Position numbers and translations under genes: made by a program. A stretch of DNA of 64,000 nucleotides from the NCBI GenBank assembly GCA_027946365.1, contig JAPEUQ010000001.1:1426001-1490000 (forward strand), read 5' to 3'. This document shows, one piece after another, positions 21,664-32,515 of the stretch. The DNA is from Kalmusia sp. IMI 367209 (Eukaryota; Ascomycota; Dothideomycetes; Pleosporales; Didymosphaeriaceae). Position 1 is the first letter of the stretch. Every line of letters begins with the position of its first letter. Below the pieces are notes generated by a model. The model searched no databases. It was not told the origin of the DNA and saw only the letters and a list, made by a program, of their open reading frames with translations.

Positions 21664-23427
21664 TCACTCTTCGCCGCTCCTTCTATCCAGCTCGTAAAAT
21701 AGCAAATAAACCTCCTTTTGCATTCCAAGGACCTCGCTCGTCTTGCTTTCCTTGACCTTATCATCACTAATACGCCACCATCGATTGCTAGCTCGCTTTG
21801 ATTTCTTCTTCAACGGGTTAACATCCGCTGCTTTTTCTTTGAGTGATCTCAGGCTTTTTGGTCGTGATGGTGATGTAGGAGATGCAGTAGCATTTTGAAG
21901 TGCATCCTCGCGAGGCGCGGAGGTAGGCGCGGAGATAGGCGACATTGTTGAAGAGCGAGATGAGAGTGACCCCATAGACGGCGAGTCTAGTATAGGCGTT
22001 GCAGGGAGTGGTGAGGCTCGGTCGAAGCTGTTGGACAGGTTGATGTTGGACATTCGCGGGCTTTGGATAGCGGATGGGTTGGGAGTTCCCTGTGTGCTAT
22101 ACACGCCTTCCGTCCCGAATGAATGCGGGGTAGAGTATGGAATTGGCTGTACCTGTCGGCGGAAAGATTCATAATGGCCACTGTTATGCGTCCCTTTGTG
22201 ACTGACCATGCCTAGCAATCGGTAATTCTTGCGATTCAGCAGACCACCGAGAGGTAGAGCTTCTGGAAAATTCACTTTGGCCAGATTTTTGGTAGAGACA
22301 CTACCGATGGCGAAAACTGAACGTGACAAATGTAGAGCAAGGACTTTGGGAAACGATGAAATGTACATGTGGCGAGCAATGCGACGTTTGGGAGCTAGCG
22401 TTGAATCAGGAAGCTCCACATCCCCAGGTGGCTTTTCCGGGTCACTCTCCAGTGCTTCTTGCAGCTTGTCAATGTCTGACTGCAAAGCTTGCTGCGTATC
22501 CGCCGAAGTCGCTCGTGCTAGCTCTTTCGTTTTGCTTTTGATCGCGTGATCTAGGCGACAGTACTCGCATTTGAAGTCATCAATATGTTCGACCCTGAAG
22601 ATGCCATCGAGACATTTATTTAATGAGGTAGAGGATGTCTGAGGCACATTTAATGTCAAGGTGACGAAAGTGGAAATCGTTGGCTTGGGCTTGAAACCAC
22701 ACGTCAGACATTCGATCTGCGATTCGATCCTACCTTCGAATGGAAATCCTTCTTCGTCAATTTGTGAGTCGTCCTTGTCCGTCTCCGCCGTTTCGTCATC
22801 CTTCTCAAGCTCCTCGTCAATCTCCTGTTTTTCCGATGCCGTATCACCGGTGACCGCTATACCATTCGCTTGTGCGTGCCGCCGAGCCTTCGTCCCAGCG
22901 TGATATTCGTCACACAGTCGCTCAGTGACGATCTGCAGAAACTCTTGGGCATCCTGCTGTTGTCTGCTAATGCGCGTGCCAAATGCGTTTTCCAGCGCTC
23001 GGATGAAGGGTTGCGGTGACATTGTCTTTTTGTATATGGGCCGTTCGTTGAGTTTGTCAAGAACCTCCTTCAGCGCCCGTGTGACGAAGCCCTTCTGCAG
23101 CCCTTCCAACTTCCATGGCTTTGTAGTTCTCTTCTCCAGACTCAATTTCTCTAGATCGACATCGTAGAGTTCAGGGCCGTCAAGCTTCCGCCTGTGTAAC
23201 TCCCTTATCAGGTATATACGCAGGTCTGGCAGGCCAGCGAGGGCCTGGAGTATCGAGTTGATGAAGCAGTCGTTCGCGGTGTTGCTCAGGCCCACGACTC
23301 CCTTCTTGCGCGTGCTCGAGGCTTCGTCGTCGAGGAAGAAGGTGGGCCCAAAGACGTAGACAAGGGTTATGGCGGCGAGCGAGGCTCCTGCGGCGTACGT
23401 CGCTACCGTGAGCGGCTTCTCGGGCAT
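21664..23427 (-). CDS. UBP16: Ubiquitin C-terminal hydrolase, membrane-anchored Ubp16-like
   Basis: Single exon of 587 residues from ATG 23427; the frame extends further upstream only by a TTG. Residues about 9-30 form a hydrophobic N-terminal anchor, as in Ubp16, which sits in the mitochondrial outer membrane. The Cys box is GLSNTANDCFINSILQAL with the nucleophile at Cys54, and the His box is LLGMVSHKGTHNSGHYESF. A zinc-type CXXC pair (LTCGF, CEYCR) lies between them, with an acidic insertion around residues 195-230. The C-terminal part ends with WWRISDDKV and a final strand YLLFYEL, typical of USP folds. It removes ubiquitin from proteins, probably at the mitochondrial surface. The USP call is firm; the Ubp16 assignment rests on the anchor and size. 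Confidence 0.87.
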   Translation of the reverse strand: MPEKPLTVATYAAGASLAAITLVYVFGPTFFLDDEASSTRKKGVVGLSNTANDCFINSILQALAGLPDLRIYLIRELHRRKLDGPELYDVDLEKLSLEKRTTKPWKLEGLQKGFVTRALKEVLDKLNERPIYKKTMSPQPFIRALENAFGTRISRQQQDAQEFLQIVTERLCDEYHAGTKARRHAQANGIAVTGDTASEKQEIDEELEKDDETAETDKDDSQIDEEGFPFEGRIESQIECLTCGFKPKPTISTFVTLTLNVPQTSSTSLNKCLDGIFRVEHIDDFKCEYCRLDHAIKSKTKELARATSADTQQALQSDIDKLQEALESDPEKPPGDVELPDSTLAPKRRIARHMYISSFPKVLALHLSRSVFAIGSVSTKNLAKVNFPEALPLGGLLNRKNYRLLGMVSHKGTHNSGHYESFRRQVQPIPYSTPHSFGTEGVYSTQGTPNPSAIQSPRMSNINLSNSFDRASPLPATPILDSPSMGSLSSRSSTMSPISAPTSAPREDALQNATASPTSPSRPKSLRSLKEKAADVNPLKKKSKRASNRWWRISDDKVKESKTSEVLGMQKEVYLLFYELDRRSGEE

Positions 23428-23767
23428 GGCGGCGCGACGCTGCTGGCACTGCAAGCCTAGGTCTAGCAACTAGAAAAAGACTCTGGGGCAGTCCTGGACC
23501 CTCCGGTGGGCCGCGGAAAGCGGTTCCGATTGCGCTATGGCAGGGTGAAGGAGGCAGCAGGCAGTCACCTCAGGGCTCTCGAACGCGGGCAGGAGGGGCA
23601 GACAGCAGGCAAAGTAGACTCCCCACACGACGCCATTGTCTTTTGGGCAGCTCTGGCGGACAACAGTCCGCGGTCAGCCATCGCAGCCTTTGCCGTTTGT
23701 TTCGTGAAGTCTGCCGGCTAGCCCGCACCAGGCTAGGGTCGCACCTACACCCTTCGGCTCGCAAGCT
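23428..23767. promoter_or_regulatory. Divergent intergenic promoter, UBP16-like / bL9m
   Basis: The two start codons are 340 bp apart and face away from each other, so both promoters must lie here or overlap the neighbouring gene. GC-rich with no clear TATA box. Confidence 0.6.
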
Positions 23768-24760
23768 ATGCCGCATTCTGCAGCCCGCGCTGCTCTTTTT
23801 CTAGCCATCAGCAATTCCGCAGCAACCACGCCCCCAATGGCTTCCATAGCGAGGCCCTCGCTGCTGCCGCAGTGCTCGTCATGTATGCGCAGGGTGACGC
23901 GGATGGGCTTGGACAGCTGGGGCCTGCACCAGCAGACGCGCAACAAGTCCAAGGCCGCGAGGGAGGCGGAGAGAAACATCGTCGTGAAGCTGCTGCATGA
24001 CGTCCCGCGTTTTGGACGCGCAGGTACGACGGCTGAGCATGGCGTCTGGCGGTCACTAACCACGAGCAGGCTCCTACGTTCCCATCAACCCGGCATTGAT
24101 GCGCAATCGCTGGTTTCCCTCCCGCGTCGCCGACTACGTTCCCGCCTTGCAACTGAAGCAATTGAAGGCACAAGATGTGGACATGACCCGGGACGCTACA
24201 TTTGGAGTCAAAGTGGCTTTGGAGGAAGTCGAAGAAGACGAAAGCACCCTGCTTCAACCTAGGCAGCACTATGTACGGCCGATCGAGATCGACCTGCTCA
24301 GCGTATGCTTTCTTCTCTCTCCCATCCACAACTGGATAGAATCTGACTAAAGCAGCCCGAGCGATCTATGGAGCTCCTCGATACCTTCGTACCCCCCACG
24401 ATCGACTTCGCGCGACAGCCCATCGAGCAGGAAACATCCGACAAAAAGCGATACGGGGCCTCTGATGCGGCAGATATCTTGAATGCAGTCATGGCATCAA
24501 GTAAGCCCAAGGCTGCGCCAAATGCCATCTATGGATCGGTATCAACCGCAGATATTGTCTCAACCATCAAATCCGCACTAGCGCACAACGACGAAGCGGC
24601 CCGCGTTATCCTCTCCGAAAACGACGTGAAGTTCATCACGGGGCATGAGGGAGATGATACATCCAGGGTGAAATTATTAGGCACATTCAAAGTCGAGGTC
24701 AGAGTTCCAGGTGCCGAAGAGGCTCTGACCAGGAATATTCGGGTTCGAGCGAAGGAGTAG
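23768..24760 (+). CDS. MRPL50: Mitochondrial large-subunit ribosomal protein bL9m
   Basis: Three exons, 23768-24023, 24070-24302 and 24356-24760, give 297 residues. The bL9 signature NIVVKLLHDVPRFGRAGSYV followed by PINPALMRNRWFPSRVADYVP spans the first intron (GTACGA...GAGCAG). The N-terminus is Ala/Ser/Arg-rich and suits mitochondrial import. The C-terminal part is longer than bacterial bL9, as in fungal MrpL50. The second intron (GTATGC) ends at a tandem AAGCAG acceptor: using the first AG (exon from 24353) adds one glutamine without changing frame. The role is a structural protein of the mitochondrial 54S subunit. Confidence 0.9.
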
Positions 24761-25409
24761 CGGGTTATACAAAATGGTTGACCCGGCAGTGTATTGATGC
24801 AAAAAAAAAAAAAAGCGGGAGTCATGCTGGTACTACTGGGTTGGCGAGAGAAGTGTTGGACTCAACCAGATGGCGTTTTGTCACCTTTTGTTCCTACGGG
24901 GACTCTACATATGTAGGCTGGGGTCGCGGGGCGAGAACGCGAGGGTTTCTCCGTTCGCTGTAAAGATACATGTACAAAAGATGGCAATGCCGAAATGCAT
25001 TTGATCCGGACTAATGGACGAGGCATCAGGCGCTGTTCGGAGCACGACAGCCTTGAGCGACCGGCCTGTATCCCTTCTGATTGGCCAGCCGCAGTATCGT
25101 GATGCTCACGAGTGATCAGATTGAAGGCACGGCAATGGCAATTGGCATTCTAGAGTCTTCGAGCACGGATCTCGTCCTGAAGACAGGCAGAGCCACCAAT
25201 CGCCGTGCGCTGCACATGAAACTACCGCCGTCTACACACGGAGAGACTCGGGCAAAGGGCCGCGCGCAGCTGTTATGCCGAGCTTCCTCTCCGGCGATGA
25301 CCTAACAGCGCGGCCGTGAAGGTCAGAGGGTGAAGGCCCTAAATTCAGCGCGAACCCACGTCACAGACCGTTCAGACTTTTCAATTGCCTACCCACTCTC
25401 TCTTATCAG
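24761..25409. other. Spacer between bL9m and FBA1
   Basis: Contains an A14 run at 24801-24814 just past the bL9m stop, probably in its 3' UTR, and the presumed FBA1 promoter. A short Met-initiated frame near 25.1-25.3 kb has no family resemblance. Confidence 0.5.
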
Positions 25410-25617
25410 GTAAGCCTCTTGTTGTTCTAATTCGCGGCCGGGGTGCGTGTTGCTTTTGGCAGCGCGGCGGCGTCGGCCTGTTGGTGGGGTTTGTTCTGCT
25501 AAACCCCACCTCGAGCTCAAGCGTCGTCTCTTTCCTCAACACCGGTGGATCGCAATTACATCAGACCTCTGCCTATATTTTCCCTGCTAGAAACCTTTCT
25601 AATACACCAATTTTCAG
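25410..25617 (+). promoter_or_regulatory. Probable 5'-UTR intron of FBA1
   Basis: The donor is ATCAG/GTAAGC after a pyrimidine-rich stretch, there is a CTAATAC branch site near 25600, and the acceptor TTTTCAG is at 25617, 35 bp before the FBA1 ATG. Leader introns are common in highly expressed fungal glycolytic genes. Inferred; needs RNA evidence. Confidence 0.6.
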
Positions 25618-25652
25618 ACCACCATCTACCTCACGATACAACCGCAATCACA

Positions 25653-26667
25653 ATGGGTGCTCAAGAGTAAGTCAATGCCCCTCCTACCACCCGCCCGTGG
25701 CGTGAGAACGGGCGTGAGAACGCGGGCTCAGCAAATCCCGGGATCGAGGGTGAATTGGCGACAGCAGGCTCGCCCATAGATTCTAGAGCGTGACGGGCGC
25801 GCACGATGTCTTTCGCAATGTGCTAACTCAGATAGCGTTCTCTCCCGCAAAGCCGGTGTCATCACCGGTGACGATGTTCTCAAGCTGTTCCAGCACGCAA
25901 AGGAGAACGGCTACGCCATCCCCGCCATCAACGTGACCTCCTCCTCCACCGTGGTCGCGTCTCTCGAGGCCGCTCGTGACAAGAAGAGCCCCATCATCCT
26001 GCAGACCTCGCAAGGTGGTGCCGCTTTCTTCGCCGGAAAGGGCGTAGACAACAAGGACCAGACGGCCTCGATTGCTGGTGCGGTCGCTGCTGCTCACTAC
26101 ATTCGCTCCATCGCTCCCGTCTACGGCGTGCCTGTCGTGCTGTAAGTGTCGACTACGACTCGATCCGCTTTCTTAGCTCACACATTCATAGACACACCGA
26201 CCACTGCGCGAAGAAGCTTCTGCCATGGCTCGATGGCATGCTTGACGCTGACGAGGCCTACTTCAAGGAGCACGGCGAGCCGCTCTTCTCTTCTCACATG
26301 ATCGATTTGTCCGAGGAGCCCGTGGACTGGAATATCCAGACCACTGCCAAGTACCTGAAGCGTGCCGCTCCCATGAAGCAGTGGCTCGAGATGGAGATTG
26401 GGTATGTTGCGCCCAATACAATGCGTATTCCGGTGGAGATTTACTGACTGACATTCGCCTGCAGTATCACCGGTGGTGAGGAGGATGGTGTTAACAACGA
26501 GGGTATGTTTCGCCATTGAATGTGCGTTTCGTGGGCCCAGGCTGACTCGAATTGCAGATGTTGACAACAACTCCCTCTACACTCAGCCCGAGGACATTTA
26601 CGAGATTCACAAGACCCTCTCCCCTATCTCTCCCTACTTCTCGATCGCCGCCGGCTTCGGTAACGTG

Positions 26668-26699
<32 letters not shown>

Positions 26700-27072
26700 T
26701 CAGCCCGTACTACTCAAGAAGCACCAGGCTTTCGTCAAGGAGCAGATCAAGGCCAACGAGGAGAAGCCCGTCTTCCTCGTCTTCCACGGAGGCAGCGGCA
26801 GCTCTGTCGATGACTTCCGGGAGGCTATCTCATACGGTGTTGTCAAGGTCAACCTTGATACTGATCTGCAGTGGGCGTACAGCAATGGTTTCCGCGACTA
26901 CTTCGGCAGCAAAGCTGGCTACCTCAAGACCCAGGTCGGCAACCCCGAGGGTGACGACAAGCCCAATAAGAAGTACTACGATCCCCGTGTCTGGGTACGT
27001 GAGGGCGAGAAGACCATGACGAAGCGTGTCGCCGTCGCTCTTGACGACTTCTACACTGCCGGCAAGTTGTAA
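25653..27072 (+). CDS. FBA1: Fructose-bisphosphate aldolase, class II
   Basis: Zinc-dependent aldolase of glycolysis and gluconeogenesis. Five exons: 25653-25666, 25836-26141, 26192-26401, 26465-26502 and 26558-27072, giving 360 residues, the same size as yeast Fba1. The first coding exon has only 14 bases (MGAQ plus two bases), so the N-terminus is easily missed. Zinc and catalytic landmarks: VVLHTDHCAKK (metal-binding His), the region after MEIGITGGEEDGV, GFGNVHGVYKPG, and VFHGGSGSS, the phosphate-binding loop. YGVVKVNLDTDLQ follows as expected. A leader intron and CT-rich upstream region suggest strong constitutive expression. Identity is certain; the first exon rests on splice signals and fit. 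Confidence 0.97.
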
Positions 27073-27591
27073 ATGTAGATTAATTTGAAAAGGAGGAGCG
27101 GAATGTTGTGTGAGAGTGTGTTAAAAGGTCGGCACCGGCGTATGAATTCATGACTGGATGAGAATTAGGACACAGATAGCATCCAGAATGCTGGATAATC
27201 TGTGGAATTGAGTACACTTCAAATGTAACATTTTGAAAACGTTGTGCTCCTATGCGACTTGTTGACTCGCTCCTCTATGATTTGGTGTGATGCTTAGCTT
27301 TTACATGTGCCTTTGCGTGTACGCGGATAATCGGCACGATGATGTCACCTATCCCGGTCAGGGTAATCGCGACCTCAATGCATGGGATTTTTGCCGCATA
27401 CAGCAGGATCGCAGCATGTTCTTTCGTCATACTTAGGTATTGGTGTTCTTTGCTTCCTACTTATACACAGATAATCTCGCACACGTCCAGCCTCTACATT
27501 CTATCCTGCGTGCACTTACACTCACAACCTGAATACCCTAAATCTGAACTTATCCACCTAATTCGTAATATCACTACTAGGAGCATTGAGA
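27073..27591. other. Spacer downstream of FBA1
   Basis: About 520 bp with the FBA1 3' UTR and the presumed promoter of the next gene. No gene or RNA is recognised. Confidence 0.5.
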
Positions 27592-29022
27592 ATGTCTGGA
27601 GCTGGAATCGGCGACGCTATCAGGAAGGGTGTTGGAAAAGTCCATGTACGTTCATATTCAGCTCCTCTGCCGCGTCCAGGTTTGAGTGCGTATTGCGTAC
27701 CCTGTGGCAATTCACTCTATCCTACGCACCCGTCCCAAACGCACGATGAACGCACTCAAGACTCCTTCTCACATTGTGCAGGGCACCGGAGAAGCTATCC
27801 GCGGCAACTTCAACGCAGCCGTAGACTCCGCTACCGGCGACCACGAAGCCGCACAGCGCCAACAAAACATTGCTGCTCGCGGTGTAGACGAGTTCGAGCA
27901 CGGCCACTATCACGGGACTGGAGCGGGCGTCACGCCTAAAGATACTGATCGCGAGCGCGTCAATAGAGCAGTTCAGGGCGAGTCTGCGACTGTCGGGTCG
28001 ACGAATTACGGACCGCATGGGACGAATGTTGGAAATAAGCTCGACCCGCGATTTGACTCGGATGTTGATCATCGCGGGACAGTGAGTGGAAGTACGAACT
28101 ACGGACCACACGAAACGAATGTCGGAAACAAGCTCGATCCACGCTTTGATTCGGACGTTGATCATCGTGGTACCGTGGGTGGTAGCACGAACTATGGCCC
28201 TCATTCGACAAACGTCGGGAACAGAGTGGATCCTAGAGTCGATGATGGTGAGGTCGGATTGAGGAGATAGAGAAACCAGCACAGTGTACACTTAACGATA
28301 CCGATACGAATCTTACGCCACTGCACTATATACGTCTTCATTCCTTATGTATTCCTTCTTACTGACGGCGCAGGTTATCCAAGGAATCAGTACGACGGGT
28401 CCACAGAACCAAGTAAGTGTACGCGCTTTGATCTAGGAAAGTGACTGACGGTTGCAAGTTTATCCTATTGCATCAGATCCAAGAGGCTCCTCATTTCAGC
28501 CAGAACTCCTCGAACAAAACTTTTATGAACGTATCAAACCTGGAACTTCAGGCTTCGATGCAAAAGCCGTATCGGAAGCACGTAAATCTACCGAATCACT
28601 AGCCTCGCAGAAGACGTTGAAGAAAGAGGATCCCAAACCCGCTTTGAATGCCGGTGCGTGATAGCACAAGAAAGACATACAACAATCTTTCACACTGGGC
28701 TTAAGCAAGTATGCCATCACTAACACAACCAGCTCGTCGCTTTTCTGCCGATATCAACTCATCCCGAGCCGATACCTTTGGCGCCTTGAAGCGATCTGGG
28801 ACTGAGTCACATATTATAATAAACAGCCTCTTTGGCGCTAGACGGCCTTCTCAAGATGCCAAGGCAGGCTTCTTGAAGCTGAATGACCACGAGCATGATC
28901 AAAATTCCAATCGTAGCTTCGACCGTGATCCGGAATCGACCAAATCTGAGAGTGGGTCGGAAAAGGACGAGGTGAAGAAAGGAAACGAACAAGAGACAAA
29001 CAAGGGAGTGTCAAGGTTCTGA
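27592..29022 (+). CDS. Repeat-containing protein of unknown function, two possible C-termini
   Basis: Five exons, 27592-27645, 27782-28247, 28374-28412, 28459-28653 and 28733-29022, join into 347 residues without a stop. The N-terminal part (MSGAGIGDAIRKG, GTGEAIRGNFN) is a small hydrophilic domain like those of fungal stress-associated proteins. It is followed by two full and one partial 31-residue repeats around GPHGTNVGNKLDPRFDSD, a motif that recurs in many ascomycete proteins without known function. If the intron beginning GTGAGG at 28248 is not removed, translation stops at 28270, giving a 180-residue protein. The downstream exons code a polar, Ser/Lys/Glu-rich tail with no known domain. 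Whether the tail belongs to this gene rests on splice fit (RVDDG/YPRNQY), not homology. Function unknown. Confidence 0.65.
27995..28246 (+). repeat. 93-bp coding tandem repeat, 2.7 copies
   Basis: Copies start at 27995, 28088 and 28181 (the last partial). Each codes 31 residues with core GPH-TNVGN--DPR-DSDVDH. The copies differ mostly at third positions, so selection acts on the protein. Confidence 0.85.
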
Positions 29023-29265
29023 TCAAAATACGCTTGTTCTTGATAAATTGAAGTGCAGGGGTAGTTTTGTTCTCGTAGTCGAGGGGTTATGAAGCGTTCA
29101 CGGAGCAGTAGTATGAATCGATTACAGCAGACTTAGAGTCCCGCAATTGCCTCCTCATAGATTCATAAAGCATCAATTGATCCCGACCACATAATGTGCA
29201 CCAAAGATATCTCCGACCCAGTCCATTTTCCACGCCTATCACCCTAATCCTCCTCTTACCATCCA

Positions 29266-30572
29266 CTACGCCTTCCCCAACCTCTGCCACTCACTCCATA
29301 CAATATCCGATACCTCATCCTCGATACTCCGCTCCTTCGGCGCCCAGCCTAACAGCTTCTTCAGCCGTTTGGCTTCGCCTCGGGAGTTCAATCCCCAGCT
29401 TATACTCTCGAATCCAGCGACCTTCTTCGCAGTCTCCTCATCCAGCGCCTCCGCCTCAGCTTCCTTGATGAACCCCTGCTCTTTTGCGGACTGTGCAATT
29501 CTCTTCGCAAGCTCAGACCAGTAGTGCTCGCCGTTCTCGGTGAGGTAGTAGCCTTTGGGTCCCCAGAGATCTTCGTCAGCAGACGAGGAGACGGCAGCTT
29601 CGACGAGTAACACGAAAGCGCGCGACAAGTCGTGCACGTGGACGTTGTTCCAGCGGGCTTTGCCTGCGCCGATGGTAGGTGCCGTGCCCCTCTCGAGCGT
29701 TAATTTGGCGAGCTCGTAGACCTGGCGGCCGCGGGTGAGGGAGGGGCCGCGGCCGGGTCCTACTCGGTGCATATATTAGCATTCCTCATTCGATGAAATA
29801 GGCGGGGTGGAAGGGGGGATTACCGTAGATGGTAGGCGGACACACAATGGCCGTCTTGACGGCATCTCGATGCTTGGTCCCGCAGTCGAGCACCATCTCG
29901 TCGACGTTGCGGTGGAAGGCTTCGCTGGGGAGATTGACGAGCTCGTCGACGCCTTCCAGGTCGTTGAATACTTTGTCCGAGGTCTCGCCCAGCTTGCCGT
30001 CGCGCGTGTCGAAGTAGGTCAGGATGCCGGTTCCGCCTGTGTGCAGCCAGTATCCTGGGTTTTGTTTCGTGTGGCTGGAGGAAAGGCCTTGGGCTATGGC
30101 TTGCGCGGCGTTGACGTTGTCTGAGGCATCTGCTGTGTCTGGGGGTTCGTTAGTTGGGTATCCATTTCTATCCTTTGATACGTTGAATTATTTGGTTGAT
30201 GTGTAGAGTGTAGCTAGTGCTGTATTCCTAGAAATATTCGGCTCTCGATGCAATCTTCGGATTGTTGTTCTGTAGCCATGCATTGGAGTTTAACGTACGT
30301 ATTACGATATCTGCTTTCGAACTCTCTTCTTTGAGGAGTGCGGTCGAGTCATTGTCGCCCTGTACTACGCGCACGTTGGGGAATTTGGACGTGACTTGTT
30401 TTCCTTTCTCCGGTGTGCGGACGAGTGCTGTGTAGGAATAGTCGGGGTACTTGTTGTAGAGCTCATAGAGGGTGTCGCCGCCTATGTAGCCTGTGGCTCC
30501 GGTACTAGGTCACTGTTAAGTTTGGGTTGTGGCGGGAGAGAAGATGAGAAGTTACATGAAGATTTTGACCAT
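29266..30572 (-). CDS. NAD(P)-dependent epimerase/dehydratase family protein
   Basis: Extended short-chain dehydrogenase. Exons 30572-30556, 30504-30299, 30138-29824 and 29762-29266 give 344 residues. The first exon is 17 bases (MVKIF); splicing it to the second creates the NAD-binding motif ITGATGYIGGDTLYELY. Later come ADIVIHTADASDN, where the third exon starts, and CPPTIYVGPGRGP across the last intron. The C-terminal GWAPKERSIEDEV resembles the end of fungal nucleoside-sugar epimerase-like proteins similar to yeast YLL056C. The catalytic Tyr-X3-Lys is not obvious, so the reaction is uncertain. It shares a 505-bp divergent spacer with the SDR gene. Confidence 0.85.
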
Positions 30573-31077
30573 TATGAAAGCGTTGTAGTATGTTGTGGAG
30601 CACTAAGATTGTGCGTCTGCTTCTTTTGTAGTCTTAGAAGAAATGCATTATTGTTTATTACATATTTCTTAAAAATCAACAGTTGTACGTCATAGATGCG
30701 ACCATGGGTGTGGGTTAAGTCGAACGCTACTTCTTGTTCTGGCTAACGGCTCCATTGCATGGGTAAACTCTTATCCAGACTACCTTATTGACACTTATAC
30801 GTACCCTGCTGCGATGCTACAAAACGTAATACAAGTAGTTTCCTACGGCTTTATAATATGGGTAGTTCTATAGACTCGACTTTCTATAACTAGTCTAGTG
30901 CGATTCCAGACGAACCTCGGTCCATGCGTCGGGCGGGCAGCGGATATCTGATCCATCGGTTAATCGCCTCCGCATTTCATGGTATCCTCGCAGCTTCCCC
31001 GGATTCGAGGGAGTCTGTAATTTTGATCATCTTGCTAATCTAACAGTCTCTGTTTTGTCATTTTATTGCACGTCAAC
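30573..31077. promoter_or_regulatory. Divergent intergenic promoter, epimerase / SDR
   Basis: 505 bp between two start codons facing away from each other. AT-rich parts near 30.65 and 30.84 kb. No defined operator is recognised. Confidence 0.5.
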
Positions 31078-32074
31078 ATGTCTACCTCCAAGCGGATTGA
31101 CCAGATCGCAGGCCACCTCAACTACCCCAAGGGTATGTTGGCGGGCCAAACAGCCATCATCACCGGCTCAGGACAAGGAATTGGCGCCGAGGCCGCAAGA
31201 CTGTTCGCGAACGAGGGTGCGAAGGTTGTGGTTGCGGATGTAGACGCGAGTACGTTGCGCGTATTCTCAGCGCATCTCTCGTTGTTTGAAGCTCCATTGC
31301 AGTAGCTGACAATGCCACAGAGAAAGCACAATCCGTCGCCGATGAAATCAACCAGTCCGGAGGCTCCGCCATTGCCGTCGCAGGCGACGTCCTTGACGAC
31401 GCCTACATCACCGACCTCATCAAGAAAGCCGCAGAGTTCGGAGGCGGCAAGATCCACATCATCGTCAACAACGCGGGATACACATGGGATGGAGTCATCC
31501 ATAAGATGACGGATAAGCAATGGCATACAATCGTCGATGTACACGGGACTGCACCGTTCAAGATAATTAGGGCAGCTGCGCCGTATTTCAGGGTAAAGGA
31601 CGGCGAGCCCAGGAATATCATCAATATCTCGAGTACGAGTGGTCTGCACGGGAATGCGGGCCAGATCAACTACTCGCTTGCGAAGGCAGGTGTTACGGGG
31701 TTGACGAAGACGATCGCGAAGGAGTATGTTCTCTGATGTTGGGTGTAGAGATATTTACTGACTCGAGCAGATGGGGTCCCGCGTTCGGCGTCCGCGCCAA
31801 CACGGTTGCTTTCGGCCACATCCTGACGCGATTGACAGCGGCGAAGGAGGCAGGTGCTTTTGTTACGACTCCGGACGGCACAAAGGTTGCGCTTGGTATA
31901 CCAGGTGCTCAGAAGGCGGGTGGACCTGGTGCGGGAGAGCAGCACCTGGATATCCCACTGCGGAGACCAGGTACCGCCACTGAGGCAGCGAGCGCTATTC
32001 TGGCACTGGCAAGTCCGCTCATGAGCTATGTAAATGGACAGACGATTAGCGTGACTGGTGGTCGGAATATGTAG
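31078..32074 (+). CDS. Short-chain dehydrogenase/reductase, 3-oxoacyl-reductase (FabG-like)
   Basis: Classical SDR, 292 residues from exons 31078-31249, 31321-31723 and 31771-32074. Cofactor motif TGSGQGIG, then NNAG, and the catalytic Ser-Tyr-Lys set in ISSTSGLHG and YSLAK. The family C-terminus GQTISVTGGRNM is present. Introns use GTACGT and GTATGT donors. The first intron has three in-frame acceptors (31302, 31305, 31320); 31320 is preferred because a CTGAC branch site lies just upstream and the result, DVDAKKAQSVADEI, fits the family. Fungal relatives are annotated as 3-ketoacyl reductases; the substrate here is not known. Confidence 0.9.
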
Positions 32075-32515
32075 ATGTACAGACCTACATGAATGTTTTG
32101 GTCGCGTGCACAATGAGACGATATGTTTTGGTACTGTATATATCTAGCGAATCTGGAAGCACTTCAAACGCTTTCCAGCCCGCGCCTCGAGTAACGAGCG
32201 ACCAAGTGTCGTAAGACGCTGACCAGTGTTTCGTCCGCCCCAAGATATCGGGTGAGGGTCCAAGCCTCGGCGGAGACCTAGTCCGCCGAACCCACCTGGA
32301 ACGCCGTCCCCAGACACCACACCTCCTGCTACAGTCGCCAAACAGTGCTTTCTCACGTTCCCGACCCTCGTCGCTCCCTTCATTTTTGTTCACAATGTAT
32401 ATGCGATCCCGGTAATTCATTGCCACATACCTAATTAGACGAGATATACCCCCCTTATCGCATCGTTCGTTGATAGTAGCTTCCGGGACACGTCCGGAAC
32501 GCCGCGTTGCCTCCA
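32075..32515. other. Spacer between SDR and the M28 peptidase gene
   Basis: 441 bp with the SDR 3' UTR and the presumed promoter of the peptidase gene. Nothing else is seen. Confidence 0.5.

Noticed and set aside
27995..28246. CRISPR-like direct repeats
   Set aside because: They are contiguous 93-bp in-frame coding repeats without spacers, in a eukaryotic genome.
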